From assembly GCF_014930365.1 (NCBI RefSeq), contig NZ_JABXWI010000002.1:248001-312000 (forward strand): a stretch of DNA of 64,000 nucleotides, given 5' to 3'. The notes below the pieces were generated by a model. The model saw only the letters and a list, made by a program, of their open reading frames with translations. It searched no databases and was not told the origin of the DNA. The stretch comes from Streptomyces caniscabiei. GTDB lineage: Bacteria; Actinomycetota; Actinomycetes; Streptomycetales; Streptomycetaceae. Made by a program: the position numbers and the translations under genes. Of the stretch, positions 53,222 to 62,027 are shown piece by piece (positions within the stretch are counted from its first letter, which is position 1; each line of letters starts with the position of its first letter).

Positions 53222-53352
53222 CCGCCGCCGGCAACGGCACCGCACCCCCGACAGCCCTTCACCCCGGACCGTCGCGGGTTCCGGGGCGCGGGGCTGTGCG
53301 GAACGGGACCGGTCGTCGTCGTTCCCGTGTGGGTCAGATCCTGTTCTCGGAG

Positions 53353-53844
53353 TCAGATCTTGTTCTCGGAGCGGCGCCGCATCCAGAAGACGCCCCCGCC
53401 GACGACCGCCGCCGTCACCAGTCCGCCGCCGATCGCGATGTCGGTGGTCGTGGCCCCGGTGGAGCTGCTGCCGCCGAGCCCGCCGCGCACCCCGCCGATG
53501 ACGGTGAAGACGCCCGTGAACGTCTTGCGCTCGCCCTCGCAGTGGGTGGTGACGCTGTACGAACCGGGACTGGCGTCGGAGTTGACCCGCGCCCTGGCCG
53601 TGGCGGTCGTGCCACCCATCGAGGCGAGGTTGGTGGTCGGGAAGGCGTTCGAGCTGATCGTGCTGCCGGCGGTCGCGCACGCGTCACCGCCCTTGACGGT
53701 GAGGACGAGCTGCCCGCCGCGGGCGATGACGTTGGGGGCGGCCGTGACCGAACTGGGTTGGTCCCAGGCGGCGGCCGCCGGCGCGGCGACACCGACCAGG
53801 GCGGCCGCGGCGGCCGCGGCCGCCAGGACACGAGTAGTACGCAT
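53353..53844 (-). CDS. Small secreted protein with C-terminal membrane anchor (paralogue)
   Basis: 163 aa. Signal peptide (MRTTRVLAAAAAAAALVGVAAPAAAA), an Ig-like domain with the same GGQLVLTVKGGDAC ... SYSVTTHCEG pattern (one Cys pair), a Gly/Ser/Thr linker, a TM helix (IAIGGGLVTAAVVGGGVFW) and MRRRSENKI. Paralogous to 52703-53221. Together with the nearby sortase gene it raises the question of sortase-linked anchoring, but no LPXTG-like motif is present. Confidence 0.8.
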   Translation of the reverse strand: MRTTRVLAAAAAAAALVGVAAPAAAAWDQPSSVTAAPNVIARGGQLVLTVKGGDACATAGSTISSNAFPTTNLASMGGTTATARARVNSDASPGSYSVTTHCEGERKTFTGVFTVIGGVRGGLGGSSSTGATTTDIAIGGGLVTAAVVGGGVFWMRRRSENKI

Positions 53845-54189
53845 GTGATCCTCCGCGGAAGACGCCCCGGGTCCCGTCCCCGGTCGATCGGCGAGAAAGC
53901 GCCTCCCGGAACGACCCTCGGACGCCGTGCGCGAGGCCGCATTTCGGGGCTGGTCCGTCCTGGTGAGCCCCGGGAACGGGACACGCCGGGGATATCTCCG
54001 GATGATCGGATATCACCGCAGGTCACGGACCGTCAGAAAGTTCCTTCGGGCGGCGAACTCGGATGGCGCAGACCTCTCTCGCGCCGCCACCCGTTCGTAC
54101 CCGCCCCCGTCGCCGTCTCGCTGCGGCGCGCTTAGCGTTTCCGTACGCGCGACGCACACGGCGACGGCCGTGTCGAGAGGGGATGGCGA
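53845..54189. other. 345-base intergenic region upstream of sortase gene
   Basis: Divergent promoter region for the secreted paralogue (leftward) and the sortase (rightward). Contains GATATCTCCG...CGGATATC (53991-54014), an imperfect dyad unusual for this GC content. No coding signal; I cannot place -10/-35 boxes. Confidence 0.45.
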
Positions 54190-54861
54190 ATGTCTTCGTC
54201 CGCACCGGCCGAGGCCGAATGGGAGGAGCGGCGGAAGAAGCGCGCTCCGTGGGGCGTGATAGCGCTGGTTCTGCTGACCGGTCTCGCGCTCATTCGCAAC
54301 GGCTCGGGGGAGTTCGACGTGGGCCCGCCGCAACCCGCGTCGGCGGCCGCCGCCGACAGCCTCAGCACACCGCGGGGCACCTTCGCGCGCACCCCGGACC
54401 CGCTGCCGTACGCCATGGTCGACCGGGTGCGGATCCCGTCGATCCGGGTCGACGCGCCGGCCGTGGCCGTCGGACTGGACCCGCAGGGCTGGGTGGACGC
54501 TCCCCCCGCCCGGGACCCCAACCTCGCGGGCTGGTTCACCGGCGCGGTCTCCCCCGGGGAGAAGGGCACGGCCGTCGTCGTCGGCCATGTCGACAACGAT
54601 CAGGGCCCGGCCGTCTTCTACGGGCTCGGCGCGCTGAAGAAGGGCGCCAAGGTCGAGATCCGGCGCGCGGACCGCAGGACCGCCGTGTTCGAGATCTACG
54701 GCGTCGAGGTCTTCGCCAAGGACAACTTCCCCGGCGATCGCGTCTACGGCAACAGCGGAGTTCCCGAGCTGCGGGTCATCACCTGCGGGGGCGGTTTCTC
54801 CAAGCAGAACGGCTACGACGGGAACGTCGTCGTGTTCGCCCGCCTGGTCGAGGTGCGCTGA
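54190..54861 (+). CDS. Class F sortase
   Basis: 223 aa. Cytoplasmic N-terminus with KKRAP, one signal-anchor helix (20-37), then the sortase barrel with catalytic H133 (VVVGHVDN), C199 (LRVITCGG) and R218 (VVVFAR). The TC-Gly-Gly active-site context and short barrel are class F. Extracellular transpeptidase joining sorting-signal proteins to the wall, or a trimmed variant. Substrates in this window lack a canonical LPXTG. Confidence 0.92.
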   Translation: MSSSAPAEAEWEERRKKRAPWGVIALVLLTGLALIRNGSGEFDVGPPQPASAAAADSLSTPRGTFARTPDPLPYAMVDRVRIPSIRVDAPAVAVGLDPQGWVDAPPARDPNLAGWFTGAVSPGEKGTAVVVGHVDNDQGPAVFYGLGALKKGAKVEIRRADRRTAVFEIYGVEVFAKDNFPGDRVYGNSGVPELRVITCGGGFSKQNGYDGNVVVFARLVEVR

Positions 54862-54895
54862 GCGCTCCCGGCCGGCGGGCGAACGCCCCCGCATC

Positions 54896-55783
54896 TCATC
54901 GCGGGGCCTCTACGTACTGCCGCTGCGGCACGGTGATGCGGTAGCCGTCCTCCAGCAGTCCGGGCAGATAGTCACGCAGGGCCGCCACGCTCTGGGAACG
55001 GTCGCCGCCCGCGTCGTGGGAGAGCACGACGACGCCGGGGCCCGCGCCGTCCTCCACGCGCTCGGCGATGGTGTGCGCGCCCGGTCTGCGCCAGTCCAGG
55101 GTGTCCACGGTCCAGCCGAGCGGCTCCATGCCCAGCTCGGCACCGAAGCGGAACGCGGCCCGGTTCCAGGCGCCGTAGGGGGCGCGGAACCACAGCGGCG
55201 GTTCCCCGGCCGCCTTCTCGATGATCTCGCTGGTGCGGGCCATCTCCGAGTGGACCCGGGAGCGGGAGAGGGTGGTGAGCAGCGGATGGGTCCAGGTGTG
55301 GTTGCCGACGACATGGCCGTCGTCGGCCATCTCGCGCAGCAGGTCCTGGTGCTGGACGGCCATCTCCCCGCAGACGAAGAACATCGCCCGGACGTCGTGG
55401 TCGCGCAGGATCCGCAGGATGTCCGGGGTGTAGCGGGGATCCGGGCCGTCGTCGAAGGTCAGCACCATGCTCCGGCCGCGTCCGTCGACCCGCAGGAAGG
55501 GCTCGTGCCGGACGCCGGCCCGGACGAGGGTGCGGCGGCGGGCGCGCGGGCCGTACCCGGCGATGGGTTCCAGACGGTACGCGGAGGGCTTGATCGCGGG
55601 GCGGCCCACCGGTCCGGCGGCCGGGACGGGGGCGCCGGCCGGTGCCGGTCCGGCTCCCCCGTCGCCGACGAGCAGGGCGGCGGTGCCCGCCGTGCCGGCG
55701 GCGCCGAGCAGGGCGGCCGTACCGGTCAGCAGATGGCGGCGCGTGAACAGGCTTCGTCCCGTGAGCATCTGATCCTTCGTCAT
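54896..55783 (-). CDS. Polysaccharide deacetylase (NodB/CE4) with Tat-like signal
   Basis: 295 aa. N-terminal FTRRHLLTGTAALLGAAG is a plausible twin-arginine signal. The NodB domain (105-285) has TFDDGP (109-114, catalytic base and metal Asp) and HTWTH (H162/H166 metal ligands), with RAPYGAWN and LSHDAGGD as motifs 3 and 5. Removes N- or O-acetyl groups from peptidoglycan or chitin-type polymers outside the membrane. Monocistronic; convergent with the sortase gene. Confidence 0.93.
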   Translation of the reverse strand: MTKDQMLTGRSLFTRRHLLTGTAALLGAAGTAGTAALLVGDGGAGPAPAGAPVPAAGPVGRPAIKPSAYRLEPIAGYGPRARRRTLVRAGVRHEPFLRVDGRGRSMVLTFDDGPDPRYTPDILRILRDHDVRAMFFVCGEMAVQHQDLLREMADDGHVVGNHTWTHPLLTTLSRSRVHSEMARTSEIIEKAAGEPPLWFRAPYGAWNRAAFRFGAELGMEPLGWTVDTLDWRRPGAHTIAERVEDGAGPGVVVLSHDAGGDRSQSVAALRDYLPGLLEDGYRITVPQRQYVEAPR

Positions 55784-55857
55784 GACTCATCAGTCGACCA
55801 AGGCGGGGACGGCGCACCACCGCGACACCGGTGCGGCGGCATGAAATCACACGATGG

Positions 55858-55913
55858 GACGAGTTTCCCGCGCCCCTGATGACCGCCCCCGGCGCGCCCC
55901 TGACTGATGCCCG
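55858..55913. repeat. Degenerate fragment of dispersed palindromic element (R9)
   Basis: CGAGTTTCCCGCGCCCCTGA resembles the repeat core with several changes, and a second GCGCGCCCCTGA follows. Probably a decayed copy between the deacetylase and USP genes. Confidence 0.4.
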
Positions 55914-55958
55914 CCCCGGCGCACGCCGGAGGCCGGATGCTCGGATAGCCTCGCGACC

Positions 55959-56420
55959 GTGACCGATCAGCAAGCACACCGGTTCGAACGCGGCACCGAC
56001 GGGCCCAAGGTGATCCTCGTCGGACTGGACGGTTCCGAGACCTCGCTGCGTGCCGTGGCCTACGCCGCCGGTCTCGCCCGCCGCCAGCACGCGCTGCTCG
56101 CCATCGTGTACGTGCAGCCGCCGCTCGCGACGAGCGCGGCGCTCGGGGTGCCGGTGGCGGGGACGACCGAGGAGATCGCCGAGCAGCTGGTGGCGGAGAT
56201 CCGGGAGGCCGCCGAGCAGGTGAAGGGGGTCTTCGAGGTGCGCTGGGAGTTCCACACCTTCCGCGGCGACCCGTACAGCGGTCTGGTGACGGCGGCGGAC
56301 CGGCTCAAGGCGGACGCGGTCGTGGTCGGCGCCTCCCAGCAGGCCGGCCACCGCATCGTCGGCTCGGTCGCCCTGCGCCTGGTGAAGGCGGGCCGCTGGC
56401 CGGTGACGGTGGTGCCGTAG
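55959..56420 (+). CDS. Universal stress protein (UspA family)
   Basis: 153 aa from GTG 55959. Single UspA domain: VILVGLDGSETS at residues 18-29 and the ATP-binding G-x2-G-x9-G-S loop as GASQQAGHRIVGSVALRL near residue 124 (spacing slightly altered). Cytoplasmic nucleotide-binding stress protein. Monocistronic. Confidence 0.92.
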   Translation: MTDQQAHRFERGTDGPKVILVGLDGSETSLRAVAYAAGLARRQHALLAIVYVQPPLATSAALGVPVAGTTEEIAEQLVAEIREAAEQVKGVFEVRWEFHTFRGDPYSGLVTAADRLKADAVVVGASQQAGHRIVGSVALRLVKAGRWPVTVVP

Positions 56421-56570
56421 GCCCGCGGAGGGCGGCCGGGACCGCGCGGGCGGACCGCCCGCGGGGTGCGCCGACCGTTCGTCGCACCGTTCGTCGACAG
56501 GTTCGACCGCCCGCCGCACATCCGTGACCGCCCTCTGTCCCCGCGCGGCGCCCCGCGTTCCCATACGGCC

Positions 56571-57116
56571 ATGACGGCCGGAACCACGATCACCAGAGGG
56601 ACGACCGCCGAACACGAGCTGGCCGAGCTCCAGCGCGAACACGGCCGCCCCCTCTTCGCCCTGCTGCTGCGGCTCTCGGACGGGGACCGCCATCGTGCCG
56701 AGGACCTGGTGCAGGAGACCTTCGTGCGCGCCTGGCAGCATCCCGAGGCGCTGCGCGCCGACGACTTCGACTCCGTACGCCCCTGGTTGCTCACCGTCGG
56801 ACGGCGACTCGCCATCGACGCGCGGCGGGCCCGTCAGGCCCGTCCGGCGGAGGTGGGGGACGCGGTGCTGGAGAACGCCCGAGTGATGTCCGATCACGCC
56901 GAACGGTCGGTGGCGACCCTCGATGTACGGGAAGCTGTGAAGACACTCACTCCCGAGCACCGTGAAGTACTGGTGCAGGTGTACTTCCAGGGGGCGAGTG
57001 TGGCGGAAGCCGCCGAAGCCCTCGGGATCCCGCCCGGTACGGTGAAGTCCCGCGCGTACTACGCACTGCGCGCCCTACGCCGGGTGCTTCCGGGATACGC
57101 GGCCGACCTGCGGTGA
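56571..57116 (+). CDS. ECF-type RNA polymerase sigma factor
   Basis: 181 aa from ATG 56571. Region 2 (EDLVQETFVRAWQHPEAL, about residues 44-62, then VRPWLLTVGRRLAID) binds the -10 and core enzyme; region 4 (TPEHREVLVQVYFQGASVAEAAEALGIPPGTVKSR, 125-160) binds the -35. No region 1 or 3. An anti-sigma gene lies two genes downstream (57993), so activity is probably held in check by it. The frame upstream to 56466 lacks conserved sequence. Confidence 0.92.
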   Translation: MTAGTTITRGTTAEHELAELQREHGRPLFALLLRLSDGDRHRAEDLVQETFVRAWQHPEALRADDFDSVRPWLLTVGRRLAIDARRARQARPAEVGDAVLENARVMSDHAERSVATLDVREAVKTLTPEHREVLVQVYFQGASVAEAAEALGIPPGTVKSRAYYALRALRRVLPGYAADLR

Positions 57117-57271
57117 AACCCATGGCCGAGTCAAACCTCCGTAAAGCGCCTTGCTGAGGACCCCTGTTGAGCAATCAGCTGTCTTCTATCCGTGTTCCGG
57201 ATGGGGGCCGGGGCCTGGTCTCCAGGCCCGGGGTCGGGCGACGCGCACGCACCGGAGGAAGGCAGGAAGGG

Positions 57272-57787
57272 ATGCTGCACAGAGGTCAAGAGAGCACGGA
57301 CGGCGCCGGCGGCGGCGAACTGGCCGTCCCGATGGCGTGGTTCTATGCCGAGTACATCGCGGAGGAGCTGCTGCGGACGGGCGACCTGATGCCGCCGACG
57401 TCCTTCGAGTTCCGTGCGGGGCGGGACGCCCTGGCGCTGACCATCTTCCTCTCGGACGCGGGCGGTGAGCTCTCCGGCATCCGGGTCGTCACCCAGCTGG
57501 AGACCTGGCTCTCGCTGACGGCGTACGACCAGCCGTGGCAGGACTGGGTGTGCGAGCGCATGGCGGACTTCACCGCCGAGGCGCTGGAGTCGGGCGGCCC
57601 GTCCCCGGATCTGGAACTGGCGGCCGCCGCGTGGCGCTGGCTGGAGGAGACGGAGCTGCTCGCGCCGGACCTGGACGCGGTGCCGGGCGGCGGCGCGGTG
57701 CTGGGCGAGGACGACGGGCCAAAGGTCTGGACAGCGGCATGGCGGCTCGGTCTGCCGCTGGGGCACTTGGCGATCCACCTCTTCTAG
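57272..57787 (+). CDS. Hypothetical protein between sigma and anti-sigma genes
   Basis: 171 aa from ATG 57272, with GGAGGA...GGAAGG upstream. Not recognised. Acidic, alpha/beta protein with no signal peptide: MAWFYAEYIAEELLRTGDLMPPTSFEFRAG near the start and WRLGLPLGHLAIHLF at the end. The extended frame to 57167 is less likely. It sits between the ECF sigma factor and the zinc-finger anti-sigma gene and may belong to that regulatory unit. Confidence 0.7.
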   Translation: MLHRGQESTDGAGGGELAVPMAWFYAEYIAEELLRTGDLMPPTSFEFRAGRDALALTIFLSDAGGELSGIRVVTQLETWLSLTAYDQPWQDWVCERMADFTAEALESGGPSPDLELAAAAWRWLEETELLAPDLDAVPGGGAVLGEDDGPKVWTAAWRLGLPLGHLAIHLF

Positions 57788-57992
57788 CCGGGACACCCCG
57801 TCTCCGGGTGGTGGCCGTCCACCTGTCCCGGCCTTGGTGAACCAACTTTTTCGATCCCGGACCAATCCGCCCGGCGGAGGGCTCCGAATCTTTTGGTTGG
57901 CATTGTCGTGAGGCTTGAGTGATTCGCCGGTCTGGTCCGTACCGGTGGGGGCAGGAAGCAACCCCCACCGCACACCGGCCCGAGGAATCGCC

Positions 57993-58652
57993 ATGTGGTC
58001 CCAGGATCGTCATCACGACGTCGGCGCGTACGCGCTGGGCGTGCTGGACGAGGTGGATTCGTTCCACTTCGAGGACCATGTCCGCGGCTGCCCGCAGTGC
58101 GCGCTACAGGTCACCGAGTTCCGTCCGGCTGCCCGCCAGCTGATGCTCTACCGCAATGCGACGCCGCGCGCGGTGCACCCGTTCGCGGCGCCCGGCCCGC
58201 GGATGCTGGGACGGCTGCTCGACGAGGTGGCCGCCCGCCACCGGGCGAAGCGCAGGCGCTGGCTGTTCGCCCTCGCGGCGTCCGTGGTCATCGCCGTCGG
58301 CGGGCCCGCCGTTGCCGTTCTCGCAGGTCCGGGCGAGGCTCCGAACACCGTCGCCGCCACCGACGCCAAGACGGGCGTGTGGGCCGAGGTCAAGGCCGAG
58401 GAACGGCTCTGGGGCAGCGACATCGAGCTGAAGGTCAAGGAGGCCGAGGGCGTCCACGCCTGCCGGCTGGTGGTGATCGGCAAGGACGGCTCCGAGGAGA
58501 CGGCCGCGAACTGGAAGTCGCCCGAGGGCGCCGACAAGGCCTCCGAGATGGTGGGGGGCACCGCCATGCAGCGCGAGGACATCAGCCACTTCGAGGTGCG
58601 CAGCCAGGACGGCGAGCTCCTGGTGACCATCGAGGCCCCGGCCTGGCGCTGA
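57993..58652 (+). CDS. Zinc-finger (zf-HC2) anti-sigma factor, membrane-bound
   Basis: 219 aa from ATG 57993, with GAGGAA upstream. The ZAS motif H29-x3-C33-x2-C36 (HVRGCPQC) in residues 8-50 binds a partner sigma factor, here most likely the ECF sigma at 56571. A single TM helix (about 88-110) separates it from an extracytoplasmic C-terminal beta domain (VWAEVKAEERLWGSDIELKV ...) that could sense an envelope or redox signal and release the sigma factor. Confidence 0.9.
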   Translation: MWSQDRHHDVGAYALGVLDEVDSFHFEDHVRGCPQCALQVTEFRPAARQLMLYRNATPRAVHPFAAPGPRMLGRLLDEVAARHRAKRRRWLFALAASVVIAVGGPAVAVLAGPGEAPNTVAATDAKTGVWAEVKAEERLWGSDIELKVKEAEGVHACRLVVIGKDGSEETAANWKSPEGADKASEMVGGTAMQREDISHFEVRSQDGELLVTIEAPAWR

Positions 58653-58736
58653 ACCGGCGGGGATTGGTCCGTACCTTCAATGGTTGCGGATCATGACCGG
58701 TCGCCGGATCCGGGCTGTTCGATCACCCGACCAAGG

Positions 58737-59606
58737 CTATTTGAGCAACCGTGACAGCCGTCGGTCGGCGAGGGGTCTGCCGCCCGTCTGACAGGTCGGG
58801 CAGTACTGCAGCGAGGAGTCGCTGAAGGAGACCTCCCGGACGGTGTCGCCGCACACCGGGCAGGGCTCGCCGGTACGGCCGTGGACCCGGAGCCCGCTCT
58901 TCTTCTCCGCCTTCAGCCTCCCGGCCGCCAGCCCCCGGGAGCGCTCGACGGCCTCGGTGAGCGTGGTGCGCAGCGCCTCGTGGAGGTGGCGGACCTCCTC
59001 CGGTCTCAGCGACGAGGCCAGCTTGAACGGCGACATCCGCGCGGCGTGCAGGATCTCGTCGCTGTACGCGTTCCCGATCCCCGCGATCAGGCTCTGGTCC
59101 CGCAGCGCCCCCTTGATCTGCCGCCGCTCCCCGGCGAGCAGCCCGGCGAAGCGGGTCACGTCGAAGTCGTCGGCGAGGGGGTCCGGGCCGAGCCGGGCGA
59201 TGCCGGGCACCTCCGCCGGGTCCCGGACGAGGTGGACCGCGAGCCGCTTCTGCGTCCCGGCCTCGGTGAGGTCGAAGCCCTCGCCGGTCTCCAGGGCGAC
59301 CCGCAGCGCGAGCGGGCTCCTGCCGCCGGGTTTCGGCGGACCGTCCGGCAGCCGGTCCTTCCACTGGAGCCATCCGGCTCGCGCCAGATGCGTCACGAGG
59401 TGCAGCGCGCCGCCGTCCGCCGCGAGGTCGAGGAACTTGCCGTGCCGCAGCACGCCGGTGATCTCCCGGCCCTCGAAGGCGCTCAGGGGCGGGTCGTACG
59501 TCTTCAGCACACTGACGGCCACGGGGAGCACGCGGACGACTTCATGACCGACGAGCCTGTCGACCAGGAAGTCCCGGAGCGCCTCGACTTCGGGCAATTC
59601 GGGCAT
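58737..59606 (-). CDS. Fpg/Nei family DNA glycosylase
   Basis: 289 aa. N-terminal catalytic MPELPEVE: P2 becomes the N-terminal nucleophile after Met removal, with E3 catalytic. The helix-two-turn-helix GIGNAYSDEILHAA (about 165-180) and a C-terminal zinc finger CPVCG...CPTCQ (C4, near 245-270) are intact. Excises oxidised bases and nicks the abasic site. The next gene upstream on the same strand is the SpoIIE phosphatase, separated by element R8. Confidence 0.93.
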   Translation of the reverse strand: MPELPEVEALRDFLVDRLVGHEVVRVLPVAVSVLKTYDPPLSAFEGREITGVLRHGKFLDLAADGGALHLVTHLARAGWLQWKDRLPDGPPKPGGRSPLALRVALETGEGFDLTEAGTQKRLAVHLVRDPAEVPGIARLGPDPLADDFDVTRFAGLLAGERRQIKGALRDQSLIAGIGNAYSDEILHAARMSPFKLASSLRPEEVRHLHEALRTTLTEAVERSRGLAAGRLKAEKKSGLRVHGRTGEPCPVCGDTVREVSFSDSSLQYCPTCQTGGRPLADRRLSRLLK

Positions 59607-59660
59607 ACATCCAGAGTGCCATGGGCTCCGCCGGGGGGTGCGTTGTCGGCTGCCGGCCCG

Positions 59661-59802
59661 GTGGGGCTTCTCGCGCAGTTCCCCGCGCCCCTGAAAAGCA
59701 GGGGCTGCGCCCCGTGCTTTCCAGGCCCGCGAGGCCGTGGTCTTCAGGCCCGCAGGGGCCTGATGCTTTTAGGGGCGCGGGGAACTGCGCGAGAAGCCCC
59801 AC
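59661..59802. repeat. Expanded copy of dispersed palindromic element (R8)
   Basis: A 39-base outer inverted repeat with one bulged G (59661-59700 against 59764-59802), the longest arms of any copy. Its centre contains extra short palindromes (AGGCCCGCGAGGCC, CAGGCCCGCAGGGGCCTG) absent from R2/R3/R5. Lies between the SpoIIE and Fpg/Nei genes. Confidence 0.8.
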
Positions 59803-59857
59803 GCACCCGCACCCGCCAAAGAACCCGCACCCCCGAGCTATCAGGCGGCCCAAACCC

Positions 59858-61939
59858 TCACGCGCCCGGCAGCACGAACTCGCACCAGACACACTTGCCC
59901 CCACCCCGCGCCTCCACCCCCCACACATCCGTCAACCGGTCCACCAGCAGCAACCCCCTCCCCGACACCCCCGCCTCCCCCGCCTCCCGCCGCCGCGGCA
60001 ACGCACTGGAGGAGTCCTCCACCTCCACCCGCAACCGCCGGTCGGACCCCGCGAGCGCCCGCAACGTCACGATCGCCGCCCCCTCCGTATGCATCAGCGC
60101 ATTGGTGATCAGCTCGTCCGCGACCAGCTCGATCTCGTCGGCCCGATCCCGCGCCCCCCAGGAGCGGACCGCCGCGCCGATCATGTGCCGCGCCTCGGTG
60201 AGCGCCTCCGGATCGCCGGGCGCCACATGCTGCTGGAGCCGCCCGCCGGGCTCCGCGCTGCGGCTGCGGCGTCGCAGCAGCAGGAGGGCGACGTCGTCGT
60301 CGCCGCCCCTCTCCTCCGCCACGTCGATGAGCCGGTCGGCGAGATCGTCGACGTCGTCGGGGCCGGTGGCGATCAGCGCCTTCAGCGTCCGCAGGCCGTC
60401 GTCGAGGTCGGCGCCGGGCTGTTCGATGAGGCCGTCGGTGCAGAGCAGCAGCGTCTGCCCGGGGAACATCTCGACGGTGGTGACGGGGTACTCCAGGCCG
60501 CCGAACTCGGCGGACAGCCCGAGCGGCAAGCCCCCTTCCACGCCGACCCGGTGGCAGGAGCCGTCGGTGTGCCGCACCAGCGGGTCGATGTGCCCGGCCC
60601 GGACGACCTGGACCACTCCGGTGGACAGGTCGGCCTCCGCGTACAGGCAGGTCGCGAAGCGGTCGGTGTCGAGTTCGTGGAGGAAGGCGGAGGCTCGGGC
60701 CATGACGGTGGCCGGGGTGTGGCCCTCGGTGGCGTAGGCCTTCAGGACGATGCGGAGCTGGCCCATGACGGCCGCCGCGTGCGTGTCGTGGCCCTGGACG
60801 TCGCCGATGACCGCGCCGACGCGCCCGCCCGGCAGCGGGATGAGGTCGTACCAGTCGCCGCCGATGTCCCGGCCGAGCGAGCCGCCGAAGGACGCGGCGC
60901 GGTAGCGGACGGCGACGTCGGCGCCCGGGACGCTGGGGATGGACCGAGGCAGCATGGCCTGCTGGAGCCCTTCGGCGAGGTCCTTCTCCCCCTCGTAGAA
61001 CATGGCCCGCTGGAGGCTCTGGGCGATGCTGCTGCCGAGCGCGATGAGGACGTCGCGCTCCTCGGAGCTGAAACCGCGCCGGTCGTTGTAGAGCAGGCCC
61101 ATCGCCCCGATGGGGCGGGCCTGCACGATCAGCGGCAGATACGCGGCCGAGGTGATCTTGAGGTCGGTGATGTGCGGCCAGAGCAGCGGATAGGACTCGG
61201 CGAACTCCTCCGGCGACTCGATGAAGTGCGGGGCGAGGTGCCGTACCACCTCGTTCATCGGGTACTTCACGTCGAGGCGGGTGATCCGGGTGCCGGGCAC
61301 ATAGCTGTCCTCGGGGCCGGCGGCGACCATCCGGACCCGTCCGGCCTCCACCAGGCCCATGACCAGGCTGGTCGCGCCGAGGTGGGTGAGTCCGTCGGTG
61401 TCCTCCAGGACGTCGATCACGTCCTGCACGGTCCGGGCGTGGGCCAGGGCGGCCGTGATCACCTGGACGACGTTGGCCTGCTTGCGGCGGACCTCGTCGA
61501 GCGCGGCCTGCTCGGTACGGGAGCGGATCTCGTCCAGTTCGCGGGTGGCGTCACGGACGATGCCGATGACCCGGTACGGGCGGCCCGTGGCGTCGCGGCG
61601 GATGTAGCCCTGGGTGTGGGTCCAGCGCAGGGTGCCGTCGCGCAGCCGGAGGCGAAAGTAGGCACCGTAGTTCTCGCTGCCGTCCTTGAGGGCCTGCGAG
61701 ACCAGGGCGTCGAGTCGGTAACCCTCCATCGGGGGCACCCGCCCGGACAGGCTCTCCGGTCTGCCGTCGTACTCCTCCGGGCGCACGTCGAAGATCTCGT
61801 GGGCCTTGGCGTCCATGTGGAACGCACCGGCGTCGAGGTCCCAGTCGAAGGTGCCCATGAGATTGAGGGCCAGGACGGGGTCCGGGTGGGAGAGCCAGTC
61901 GTCCGGGACGTCCGAGTCGCTCGCTCCCCGATCAACCAT
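59858..61939 (-). CDS. PAS-GAF-PP2C-HATPase (SpoIIE family) phosphatase
   Basis: 693 aa. PAS (about 20-140), GAF (155-310), SpoIIE/PP2C phosphatase (330-550: GGDWYDLIPL, VGAVIGDVQGHDT, LLLCTDGLIEQPG with metal-binding Asp residues) and a C-terminal anti-sigma-like HATPase (560-690: ELVADELITNALMHTEG, GRGLLLVDRLTD). Combines a phosphatase that activates anti-anti-sigma proteins with a kinase-like domain that could bind sigma or phosphorylate its partner. This architecture is common in Streptomyces stress and development switching. A start at ATG 61939 is supported by the open PAS. Confidence 0.93.
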   Translation of the reverse strand: MVDRGASDSDVPDDWLSHPDPVLALNLMGTFDWDLDAGAFHMDAKAHEIFDVRPEEYDGRPESLSGRVPPMEGYRLDALVSQALKDGSENYGAYFRLRLRDGTLRWTHTQGYIRRDATGRPYRVIGIVRDATRELDEIRSRTEQAALDEVRRKQANVVQVITAALAHARTVQDVIDVLEDTDGLTHLGATSLVMGLVEAGRVRMVAAGPEDSYVPGTRITRLDVKYPMNEVVRHLAPHFIESPEEFAESYPLLWPHITDLKITSAAYLPLIVQARPIGAMGLLYNDRRGFSSEERDVLIALGSSIAQSLQRAMFYEGEKDLAEGLQQAMLPRSIPSVPGADVAVRYRAASFGGSLGRDIGGDWYDLIPLPGGRVGAVIGDVQGHDTHAAAVMGQLRIVLKAYATEGHTPATVMARASAFLHELDTDRFATCLYAEADLSTGVVQVVRAGHIDPLVRHTDGSCHRVGVEGGLPLGLSAEFGGLEYPVTTVEMFPGQTLLLCTDGLIEQPGADLDDGLRTLKALIATGPDDVDDLADRLIDVAEERGGDDDVALLLLRRRSRSAEPGGRLQQHVAPGDPEALTEARHMIGAAVRSWGARDRADEIELVADELITNALMHTEGAAIVTLRALAGSDRRLRVEVEDSSSALPRRREAGEAGVSGRGLLLVDRLTDVWGVEARGGGKCVWCEFVLPGA

Positions 61940-62027
61940 GGGGCAACTTTGACAGCATTTGCCCGATTATTCGAGTGGAGGGATCGGCATCGGACCGGAC
62001 GGCGTTCCGCTCACTATCGTCGATACC

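Noticed and set aside
53991..54014. Imperfect dyad GATATCTCCG...CGGATATC as a regulator site
   Set aside because: The halves do not align symmetrically (one side has an extra base) and no regulator gene adjoins; left as a note on the intergenic region.
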